DNA of 63,136 nt from Candidatus Aminicenantota bacterium (lineage in GTDB: Bacteria; Acidobacteriota; Aminicenantia; Aminicenantales; UBA4085). Each line of letters opens with the position of its first letter. Position 1 is the stretch's first letter. Shown in pieces: positions 42,136 to 49,451 of the stretch. The notes below the pieces were generated by a model that did not search any database, had not been told where the DNA came from, and saw nothing but the letters and a program-made list of their open reading frames with translations. The DNA lies in contig JAPKZG010000003.1 in NCBI GenBank assembly GCA_026393895.1, positions 1 through 63,136 of the forward strand. The letters are read 5' to 3'. The position numbers were made by a program, and so were the translations under genes.

Positions 42136-42349
42136 ATATAAAGTAAGAAAAAGGGGAGAACTTAAGTCTTTTAAAATCAATCGGTTATCTGTTTTCTGCC
42201 TAAAATTCGGCCCGTTCGCATTATTTTTTGTTACCAGACCGCCATCCGCTTTCCTTCCTTAAAAACCTCTTTCACGGTAAACTCGAGCGAATCCGAGTTA
42301 GTTAAATACACGCAACGATCGGGCCGGCCGGGATGTTCATATCAATGGA

Positions 42350-42430
42350 ATGAAAAAGAGCCATCACCTCCTTTCTCCTCCTACTCTCCATATATTATTT
42401 CTTCCTCCTCCCGAGGTGGTCCGCCTGTAA
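42350..42430 (+). CDS. possible leader peptide
   Basis: ATG to TAA, 26 residues (MKKSHHLLSPPTLHILFLPP then PEVVRL), rich in Leu, Pro and His. Its stop codon falls in the loop of the intrinsic terminator. No ribosome-binding site is obvious, which weakens the case. If translated, ribosome position would control the terminator. Confidence 0.25.
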   Translation: MKKSHHLLSPPTLHILFLPPPEVVRL

Positions 42431-42457
42431 ACGACGGGCGGGCCGCCTCCTTTTTTC
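42413..42457 (+). terminator. intrinsic terminator
   Basis: GAGGTGGTCCGCC and GGCGGGCCGCCTC pair over 13 positions (two G-T wobbles) around an 11 nt loop, followed by CTTTTTTC. Confidence 0.8.
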
Positions 42458-42504
42458 ATTGAAATTGACATCATCGTCCGAAACGTGGATAATGACTTCT
42501 CATC

Positions 42505-42660
42505 GCGAGTCGGAGCGAAGGGAAGTCCGTGAAAAACGGACGCAGTCCCCGCTACTGTAATCGGGAACGAATCCCGGACGACGCCACGGCCCCCGCAAGG
42601 CGGCTGGAAGGCCCGGGAGGAGGATGATCCGAGAGCCAGGAAACCTTCCCCGACTTTTGC
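42505..42660 (+). promoter_or_regulatory. cobalamin riboswitch
   Basis: The segment has the standard order: GGGAAGTCCGTGAAAAACGG, CGCAGTCCCCGCTACTGTAA, then the B12 box GAGAGCCAGGAAACC at 42631-42645. It lies immediately upstream of the TonB-dependent receptor gene, 35 bp before the start codon. Binding of adenosylcobalamin normally represses such transport genes. Confidence 0.93.
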
Positions 42661-42695
42661 GAAACCAATCTTCGGGTCGGAAGAGGAGGTTTCAC

Positions 42696-44654
42696 ATGTC
42701 CGTCCCCAAAAAACCCCGCCGGGCCGCGCTCTGCGTTCTGGCGCTTGCGTTTTTCGTCCGGCCGGCCGCGGCCGAAGATCCCCCCCCGGAAACGCCGCTC
42801 CCCCTTCAACACGAGGTCGTCGTCACCGCCGCCCGGCTCGAAACGCCCCTTCGCGAAGTCGCGAGCGCCATTACCGTCATCACCCGGGCAGATCTCGAAC
42901 GGACAAATAAAACGTCCGTACTCGACGCCCTCCGCGACACGCTCGGCTTGGCCGTCGCCCGGAACGGCGGGCCGGGATCGTCTTCGTCCGTTTTCATCCG
43001 CGGGGCGAATTCGGAACACGTCCTCGTTCTCCTGGACGGTGTGCCGCTGAACGATCCGATCAATCCGTCCCATTCCTTCGACCTCGCCCACTTGACGCTC
43101 GACGGCGTCGAGCGGATCGAAATCCTGCGCGGCCCGCAAAGCACGCTCTATGGCTCCGACGCCCTCGGCGGCGTCATCAACATCCTGACCGCGCGGGGTT
43201 CGGGAAAACCGGCGTTGACGCTCCGCGCCTCCGGCGGCTCGTTCGGCACCTTCTCCGGCGGCTTGAATGTTCGCGGATCAAGCCGTTCGTTCCGATACGA
43301 TTTCAGTTTGTCGAGGGAATCGACCGCCGGCATTTCGGCCGCGGACAACGCCTATGCCGGAAACACCGAAAAAGACGGATACCGCAATTGGACGCTCGCC
43401 GGCCGGGCCGGCCTTGTCCTTGAGGGCGGAACCGAAATCGACCTGATTATCCGGGGCGTTTCCGCCCGGACCGACCTCGACTCTTACGGCGGCGCCTACG
43501 GCGACGACTCCAACTCCGTTCAGGATTACCTTTCCGGATTCATCCGGGCCCAGGCCCGGGCGTTGTTTGCCGACGGCCGTTGGGAATCCAAGCTCGGATT
43601 CTCGTATATTCGATCGTCCCGCCAAAACGATAATCCCGTTGATTCGGTCCACCCCTTCGACTCCGAGACCGGGAGATACCGAAGCGGCCGAGTCCGGATC
43701 GACTGGCAGAACAACGCGTTCCTCCGTCCCGGCCACACCCTGACGATCGGGGCCGAGCTGGAGCGGGAGACCGGAGACTCCGATTATTTATCGGTCAGCG
43801 CCTGGGGTCCTTACGAAAGCGTCTTCCCCAACCGCCGCGCGGACCGGACCGGAGTTTTCCTCCAGGATCGGTTCCGCCTGGGTCAGGCGTTTTTCGCCAC
43901 GGCCGGCCTCCGGCTTGACGTCCACAGCCGGGCGGGGACGGCGCTGACCTGCCGCTTCGCCCCGGCCGTCGTCATCGAGCATACGGGGACGAAACTCAAG
44001 GCCACGATCGGGACCGCCTTCAAGGCGCCGTCGCTCTACCAGCTTTATGCGCCGGGGACATCTTGGGGTCCGATCGGAAACGAAACCCTCTTCCCCGAGG
44101 AATCCCTGGGCTGGGATGCGGGCGTGGAACAAGCCTTTGCCCGGGGAGCGGTTCTTCTCGCCGTGTCCTATTTTCAATCGGATTTCCGGAACCTGATCGA
44201 TTACGATTTTCTCCGGGGATACGTCAACATCGGGCGGGCCCGGACCAACGGCTGGGAGCTCTCGGCCGACGCCCGACCGGTCGACCGACTGACGCTCCGG
44301 TTCGGATACACGCTCCTCGAAGCCCGCGACCTGGATGCAGACACGCCGCTTCTCCGCCGGCCGAACGACAAGCTTTCCGGAGCGATCCAATGGACGTTAG
44401 CCGAAGGTTGGGAAGCCGGCCTCTCGGCGGTTTTCACCGGCGCTCGCCGGGATAACGATTACAGCGGGTGGACGGCCGAAGTCGTTACGTTGCCCGCCTA
44501 CACGCTCATCGACGCCTATCTCTCGTTTGCCCCGGGCCGGGGTCTTGAATTTTTCGGCCGATGGGACAACATCGGAGACGCCCGCTACGAAACGGTGTTC
44601 GGATACGGGACGATGGGATCGGCCGTTTCGGCCGGGTTCAAAGTCCATATTTAG
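42696..44654 (+). CDS. btuB: TonB-dependent vitamin B12 receptor, BtuB-like
   Basis: 652 residues from MSVPKKPRRAALCVLALAFF; AGGAGG precedes the ATG at 42696. After the signal peptide come a TonB box (HEVVVTAARLE), a plug domain (SSVFIRGANSEHVLVLLDGV, GSDALGGVINI) and a ~480-residue barrel ending in FKVHI. The adjacent cobalamin riboswitch makes a corrinoid the most likely ligand. No BtuCDF genes follow within the window. Confidence 0.92.
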   Translation: MSVPKKPRRAALCVLALAFFVRPAAAEDPPPETPLPLQHEVVVTAARLETPLREVASAITVITRADLERTNKTSVLDALRDTLGLAVARNGGPGSSSSVFIRGANSEHVLVLLDGVPLNDPINPSHSFDLAHLTLDGVERIEILRGPQSTLYGSDALGGVINILTARGSGKPALTLRASGGSFGTFSGGLNVRGSSRSFRYDFSLSRESTAGISAADNAYAGNTEKDGYRNWTLAGRAGLVLEGGTEIDLIIRGVSARTDLDSYGGAYGDDSNSVQDYLSGFIRAQARALFADGRWESKLGFSYIRSSRQNDNPVDSVHPFDSETGRYRSGRVRIDWQNNAFLRPGHTLTIGAELERETGDSDYLSVSAWGPYESVFPNRRADRTGVFLQDRFRLGQAFFATAGLRLDVHSRAGTALTCRFAPAVVIEHTGTKLKATIGTAFKAPSLYQLYAPGTSWGPIGNETLFPEESLGWDAGVEQAFARGAVLLAVSYFQSDFRNLIDYDFLRGYVNIGRARTNGWELSADARPVDRLTLRFGYTLLEARDLDADTPLLRRPNDKLSGAIQWTLAEGWEAGLSAVFTGARRDNDYSGWTAEVVTLPAYTLIDAYLSFAPGRGLEFFGRWDNIGDARYETVFGYGTMGSAVSAGFKVHI

Positions 44655-44752
44655 GGGGACACCCTGCCCGCCGACCGGCCGGGAGCCCGGGTGTTCGAGG
44701 TTGTGGAGGAAATTTCCCAAAAAAGCGTTTATAATACCGGCAGGAGTAGGTG

Positions 44753-45901
44753 ATGGCGAACCTGACGTCAAGAGAACTCGTCGATCTTGTCCGGTCCGTC
44801 TTTCCCCATCATCAGGACGACAGCATTCTATCGATCCTGGTCGATATCCCCCGCCAGTCATCCCATGACAATCCCGCCTGGCAGGAGCGGCGCGATTTGG
44901 CCTTCGAATGGCTAAGGATGCTCTATGACAACCGGCAGGAAATCCCCGTGGACGATGTCCGGCTCTATGCCTACCCCGACGTGGGATCAAACAACGCCGA
45001 TCTTCCGGCCGAGACCTATCTTTGCGGAACCAATCCTCCGGACAATTCTTCCGCTCTCGGAGAGTTGGGTCTTAAGGTGCCTTTCGCGGACGTTTTCGCC
45101 GAATCCCAGATCATCCTCGCCCCCACGGAATATTCGACGACCGCACCACTGAAACTGGCCGCCAAGCAATTCGGCTTCCGGGCCGCGACGATGCCCGGCC
45201 TCAGCCCGTCGATGATCCCGGCCCTGCGCGTCGATTACGGCAAGGTCGCCCGGTTCGTGGAGGCCGTCAAAAACCGCCTTGACAAGGCCGTCGGGGCCGC
45301 TATTCTCTTTCGCGTCGACGGCCGATTGGAATACCGGATGCACTTCGACCTTCGGCATCGGACCGCCCATTCGAGCACCGGCCGTTTTCCGGATCTCGGG
45401 ACGGCGGGAAACCTGCCGAGCGGCGAGGCCTATATCGTCCCTTATGAAGGCGAAAAAAGAGATGTCAGCGCCACGGCCGGGGTTCTTCCCGTCGAAATCG
45501 GCGGCGAGGTCGTTCTCTACAAGATTCACAAAAACAAAGCGGTTTCCGCCGACGGCGGCGGCCCGACAGCCGAATCGGAAAACGATTATCTGAAGCGGGA
45601 ACCCGCTTACGGCAACATGGCCGAACTGGGATTCGGCGTCCTGGGCGATTTCGGCCTCCGTCCCTGCGGAGAGGTTCTCCTGGACGAAAAACTTGGGCTT
45701 CACGTCGCCTTCGGCCGGAGCGATCATTTCGGCGGGATGGTCGGCCCAAAGGATTTTTCCTCGCCCGCCGCGGTCATCCATGTCGACCGCATTTTCGTCC
45801 CGGAAATTCAACGCCGGGTCGCCGTCGCCGAAGTGACCCTCTCCTTTGCTCGAGACCAGGCCGAAACGATCATGAAAGACGGACGGTATACGATTTTTTA
45901 A
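44753..45901 (+). CDS. M29-like (aminopeptidase T family) metallopeptidase
   Basis: 382 residues. An in-frame GTG at 44750 is possible, but AGGAG lies 6 nt before the ATG at 44753. LGTAGNLPSGEAYIVPYEG matches the M29 active-site region (NLPxGExxxxP), and LHVAFGRSDHFGG and IHVDRIFV give candidate metal-binding His and Asp residues. M29 enzymes are two-metal aminopeptidases. A -10 box TATAAT at 44730-44735 lies just upstream. It is cytoplasmic by appearance. Confidence 0.75.
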   Translation: MANLTSRELVDLVRSVFPHHQDDSILSILVDIPRQSSHDNPAWQERRDLAFEWLRMLYDNRQEIPVDDVRLYAYPDVGSNNADLPAETYLCGTNPPDNSSALGELGLKVPFADVFAESQIILAPTEYSTTAPLKLAAKQFGFRAATMPGLSPSMIPALRVDYGKVARFVEAVKNRLDKAVGAAILFRVDGRLEYRMHFDLRHRTAHSSTGRFPDLGTAGNLPSGEAYIVPYEGEKRDVSATAGVLPVEIGGEVVLYKIHKNKAVSADGGGPTAESENDYLKREPAYGNMAELGFGVLGDFGLRPCGEVLLDEKLGLHVAFGRSDHFGGMVGPKDFSSPAAVIHVDRIFVPEIQRRVAVAEVTLSFARDQAETIMKDGRYTIF

Positions 45902-45959
45902 TACGGCCGGCCCGGACCATCCCGGAAGGCGGCGAGACCGGCGGCTTTCTTCCGCAGCT

Positions 45960-46529
45960 TCAAGACAAATGCTCGACGAGAATCTTGGCCGCGATCGCCA
46001 GCAGAACCAGACCCCCGGCCAATTCGGCCCCTTTCCCCACCCAACGGCCTAAAACCGGCCCGATTCTTGTTCCCACGACGGAGACAAGAAAAGTGACGAC
46101 GCCGATGACGGCCGCCGGATAGACGACCGGAACGTTCAGCGCGGCCAAACTCAACCCCACGGCCAGGGCGTCGATGCTGGTGGCCAGGGACAAAAAAAGC
46201 AAATGCCCCCCCCGGGTTTTATCGGGACAGGAGACGTCGGTTTTTCCGTTCTTCTTTTTCTCCAAGGCTTCGGCGATCATCTTCCCGCCGACGAATACGA
46301 GAAGCCCGGCGGCGATCCAGTGATCGAAGCCCCGGACAAGGCCGACGACCGTCCGGCCGACCGCCCATCCGACAAGCGGCATGACAAACTGAAACAGCCC
46401 GAAGCTTCCCGCGAGTCGAAGGGTCTGGCGCGGCGTGCAACCCCTCATGACCAGGCTCACTCCGATTGCGACGGCGAACGTGTCCATGGCCATCGCCAGG
46501 GCGATCGCCAGAAGGATTCCGAAATTCAT
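45960..46529 (-). CDS. mntP: manganese efflux pump MntP
   Basis: 189 residues, six membrane helices in two repeats. LAMAMDTFAVAIGVSL and LATSIDALAVGLSLAAL carry the conserved Asp residues of the MntP/DUF204 family, which exports Mn(II). It overlaps the downstream end of the M20 gene by 4 bp. No yybP-ykoY riboswitch is visible because it is internal to the operon. Confidence 0.92.
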   Translation of the reverse strand: MNFGILLAIALAMAMDTFAVAIGVSLVMRGCTPRQTLRLAGSFGLFQFVMPLVGWAVGRTVVGLVRGFDHWIAAGLLVFVGGKMIAEALEKKKNGKTDVSCPDKTRGGHLLFLSLATSIDALAVGLSLAALNVPVVYPAAVIGVVTFLVSVVGTRIGPVLGRWVGKGAELAGGLVLLAIAAKILVEHLS

Positions 46530-47695
46530 TCGGCCCCGCCTAAAAACGAAACGGCCAGGGCCACGAGCAGCGCGGCCGCGGGCTCAAGCGCCCGCTCGTC
46601 CAGGTCGAAACCGGGATGATGGTGGGGATAAGGCATCCCGTCGCCCGAGCCCAAAAAAATGAACGCCCCGGGAATATTTTGCAGGTAATAGGCGAAATCC
46701 TCGCCGCCCATGACCGGCGCGAAGGGGGCGATCGCCTCCCGGCCCCATAGGGATTCGACCGTTCGAACGACGAAATCGACGGAATCGGACGGATTCACGA
46801 CCGGCGGATATCCGTCCTCGTACTCCAGGACGGTATGGACGCCGCCGGCCCGCCCGGTCGCTTCGGTGATTTCGGCCAAACGCTTTTTCATCAGCGTCTG
46901 AACGTCGGGTTCGAGGGTGCGGACCGTTCCGCTGAGCCGGACTTCGTTGGGAATGATGTTGTAGACCGACCCGCCGTGAACCGTCCCGAACGACAACACC
47001 GCCGGTTTCAACGGGTCGACGTTGCGGCTGACCACGCTCTGCAGGGCGACAATCAACTGGCCGGCCGCGACGATCGGGTCGGCCGTCGCGTGGGGCATGG
47101 ACCCGTGGCCGCCCCGGCCCGTCACCGTGATGCGGAAATTATCGGCCTGGGCCATGATCGTCCCTTTCACCAGGCCGATTTTTCCTGTCGGAAGAGACTG
47201 CCAAAAATGAATTCCGAAGATGGCGTCCACGCCGCGGAGCGCCCCTTCGGCGATCATCGGCACAGCCCCGCCCGGCGGAAGCTCCTCGGACGGCTGGCAG
47301 AGAAAGACCACCCGTCCCCGGAAAGAGTTCTTCCGGGCGGCCAGAATTTCGGCCGCGCCCATCAGCGCGGCCATGTGGCCGTCGTGACCGCAGGCGTGGC
47401 AGGCGCCCGGAATCTCGGAAAGATAAGGTTTATCGCCTTCCTCCACCAGAGGAAGGGCGTCCATGTCCGCCCGTAAGGCGACGGTCCGGCCCCCGGGGAG
47501 TCCCGCAAGATCCGCCCGAAGCCCCGTCCCGGCGAGCGTCCGGACGGGAATTCCCAGCCGCTCGAAAAACGATTTCAGCGCGGCCGAAGTTTCGCGCTCG
47601 TTGTTTGCCGTTTCCGGGCGGCGGTGGAACGCGCGCCGCCAACCCGACATCCGGCCGGAAAACGCCGCCGCCTCGTTCTTGATGTCATCGAACAT
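46526..47695 (-). CDS. M20-family amidohydrolase (N-acyl amino acid deacylase-like)
   Basis: 389 residues from MFDDIKNEAAAFSGRMSGWR. The motifs RAFHRRPETANNERETS, DMDALP, CHACGHDGHMAALMGAAEIL and LCQPSEELPPGGAVPMI are those of the IAA-Leu/hippurate hydrolase type, with metal ligands C, H, E and H visible. The second ATG at 47695 is 6 nt after GGAGG, while the first at 47701 has no space. It hydrolyses N-acyl amino acids or peptides. Confidence 0.9.
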   Translation of the reverse strand: MFDDIKNEAAAFSGRMSGWRRAFHRRPETANNERETSAALKSFFERLGIPVRTLAGTGLRADLAGLPGGRTVALRADMDALPLVEEGDKPYLSEIPGACHACGHDGHMAALMGAAEILAARKNSFRGRVVFLCQPSEELPPGGAVPMIAEGALRGVDAIFGIHFWQSLPTGKIGLVKGTIMAQADNFRITVTGRGGHGSMPHATADPIVAAGQLIVALQSVVSRNVDPLKPAVLSFGTVHGGSVYNIIPNEVRLSGTVRTLEPDVQTLMKKRLAEITEATGRAGGVHTVLEYEDGYPPVVNPSDSVDFVVRTVESLWGREAIAPFAPVMGGEDFAYYLQNIPGAFIFLGSGDGMPYPHHHPGFDLDERALEPAAALLVALAVSFLGGAE

Positions 47696-47746
47696 GATCA
47701 TCCTCCGATGGGGGAAGAAATAATCTATCAGAAAACGGGCCGGAAA

Positions 47747-49174
47747 TCAGCGGGCCGGCCGGGACGAAGGGCGGACAAACTTGCTGACGGCGACCGCAAC
47801 CAGCGCATTAACGGAAAGAGCGATGAAGCCGGCGTTGAAGCCGAAAAACGGATCGTGCTTTCCGAAGACGAGAAACGATGCGACGGCTAGTCCGGTGATC
47901 AGCCCGGCCGCAACGCCCCCCCGGGTGACCTTCTTCCAGAAAAGGCCCAGAATGACGCCGGGAAAGAGCTGGGCTACGCCGTCGTAGCCGATCAAAAGAA
48001 GATTGACGAGGGCGTTGGGCAAGGCCAGGGCGAAAACGAGGGCCGCCGTCGCGACCGCCAACACCATCAGCCGCGAGACGCGCATCACCTCAACGTCCGA
48101 AGCCCCGGGACGAAAGCCGGCCCGGTAAATATTCTTGGAAAGCAGCGCGGCGGCCGAGAGAACGAGGACAGACGCCGGAACCATCGCCGTCACCGCGCCG
48201 GCGGCTCCGACAAACCCGACAAACCAGGGCGGGTACGATTGCCGGACAAGCGTCAACAAGGAAAGATCCCCGTTTTTCAACCCCGGTAGGACCAAAAAAG
48301 CGGTAAATCCAACAAAAAAGATCAGAACGACCGGGATTTGGTAAAGAGGCATGATCACGGCGTTTCGCCGGATGATCCGATCACTTTTGGCCGAGAACGC
48401 CGTCCCGAACAGTTGCGGCCACATGTAAAATCCCATCCCGGTCAGAAGAACGGTCGACATGACCCAGAGGACGCCCATCGTCGGGGCGGAGCCCGGAAAA
48501 ACGAGATGATTCGGGTTTTTTTCGATCAAGGCCTGGAACATCCGGCCGATGCTCCCGAAATGAATCTTCGGCAGGCCAAACCCGACGATCCCGACGGCCG
48601 ACAACATGAGAACGTCCTTGATGACGGAAACCCAGGCGCTCCCGCGAAGACCGCTGGTCAGGACAAACGCGGTGGTCAGAAGAAAAGCCAGGAGAATGGC
48701 GGCGGAAGAGGAAACGGCTCCGTCGGAGGCCACTTCGACGATCAGCCCCAGGCCGGCCAGCTGGAGCTGGAGATAGGGCAGAATCGAGATGATCCCGACG
48801 GCCGCCACCAGGACCCCCAACCCGCGGCTTTTATAAACGTGGACGAAAAAATCCGGTTGGGTATGGAGCCCGGCGCGTTTTCCGATTTTCCAAATCTCGG
48901 GCAGGATGAAAAACGACAGGGTATAAGCCAGCGTTCCGTATATCAGGATGTAATAGGTCGGAGCGCCCTTGGCGTACGCCCATCCGCTGGCGCCGAGATA
49001 AGTGAAGGTCGTGTACACCTCTCCGGCCATCAACAGCCAGATAAGGGCGATCCCGAATTTGCGGCCGCCGACTGTCCAATTTTCGAGATTCATCGGGATT
49101 CGGCGGCCGGCGATGAATCCGACGGCAGAAGCGGCCAAGATGACGCCTAAAATGATCGACAACGCCGAGGTCAT
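47747..49174 (-). CDS. sodium:solute symporter (SSS family)
   Basis: 475 residues, about 13 hydrophobic segments. GEVYTTFTYLGASGWAYAKG, LQLQLAGLGLIVEV and GFTAFLVLPGLKNGDLS fit the SSS family of Na+-coupled transporters. The start overlaps the small DUF3311-like gene by 4 bp, a common pair. Substrate unknown; the adjacent M20 hydrolase suggests an amino acid or peptide derivative. Confidence 0.88.
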   Translation of the reverse strand: MTSALSIILGVILAASAVGFIAGRRIPMNLENWTVGGRKFGIALIWLLMAGEVYTTFTYLGASGWAYAKGAPTYYILIYGTLAYTLSFFILPEIWKIGKRAGLHTQPDFFVHVYKSRGLGVLVAAVGIISILPYLQLQLAGLGLIVEVASDGAVSSSAAILLAFLLTTAFVLTSGLRGSAWVSVIKDVLMLSAVGIVGFGLPKIHFGSIGRMFQALIEKNPNHLVFPGSAPTMGVLWVMSTVLLTGMGFYMWPQLFGTAFSAKSDRIIRRNAVIMPLYQIPVVLIFFVGFTAFLVLPGLKNGDLSLLTLVRQSYPPWFVGFVGAAGAVTAMVPASVLVLSAAALLSKNIYRAGFRPGASDVEVMRVSRLMVLAVATAALVFALALPNALVNLLLIGYDGVAQLFPGVILGLFWKKVTRGGVAAGLITGLAVASFLVFGKHDPFFGFNAGFIALSVNALVAVAVSKFVRPSSRPAR

Positions 49175-49404
49175 CGTTCCCCGTCCTTATCGTCCCTCTC
49201 CTTCCGGAGGAAACGGTCCGCGAGGAACAGAAAAACCGGCGTCAATCCCACCCAGGCCAGGATCCAGAACAGCACAAACGGCAGGCCGAAAACGATCGGC
49301 CGGAGACGATTGACGAACGGAAGAGCGGCGACCAGGGCCAAAAAGGGGACGGTGGCGCAAATCAAAGCCCGCTTCATGGCCGGCCGCATGGCCCCATTAT
49401 CCAC
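49171..49404 (-). CDS. small membrane protein, DUF3311-like, partner of the symporter
   Basis: Up to 77 residues; starts at 49389 and 49377 (MKRALICATVPFLALVAALP) are also possible and none has a clear ribosome site. Two hydrophobic segments with LPFVLFWILAWVGLTPVFLF match the DUF3311 pattern of short proteins encoded beside SSS transporters. It is coupled by a 4 bp overlap and probably an accessory subunit. Confidence 0.75.
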   Translation of the reverse strand: MDNGAMRPAMKRALICATVPFLALVAALPFVNRLRPIVFGLPFVLFWILAWVGLTPVFLFLADRFLRKERDDKDGER

Positions 49405-49422
49405 ATTTCGCCTTGTCCATGC

Positions 49423-49428
49423 TATAAT
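49423..49428 (+). promoter_or_regulatory. -10 box of the uvrA promoter
   Basis: TATAAT 23 bp before the uvrA start, with TCCACA 17 nt upstream as a weak -35. No operator recognised. Confidence 0.4.
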
Positions 49429-49451
49429 GATTCTTTTTTTAAGCGCGAAAT

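Larger units (their letters stand above)
42142..42457 (+). ncRNA. candidate C-rich, anti-Shine-Dalgarno-containing RNA or attenuated leader
   Basis: A near-consensus promoter and a 13 bp intrinsic terminator bracket ~315 nt with no long reading frame. The last third has repeated CCTCC motifs (CACCTCCTTTCTCCTCCT and CTTCCTCCTCCC) complementary to Shine-Dalgarno sequences, and a hairpin ACTCG...CGAGT lies before them. A 26-codon reading frame (42350-42430) overlaps the terminator, so a leader peptide with attenuation is the alternative. I know no family for it. Confidence 0.5.

Noticed and set aside
42350-42390. 16S rRNA 3' end
   Set aside because: Only the CACCTCCTTTCT string matches; helix 45 and the preceding conserved 16S sequence are absent.
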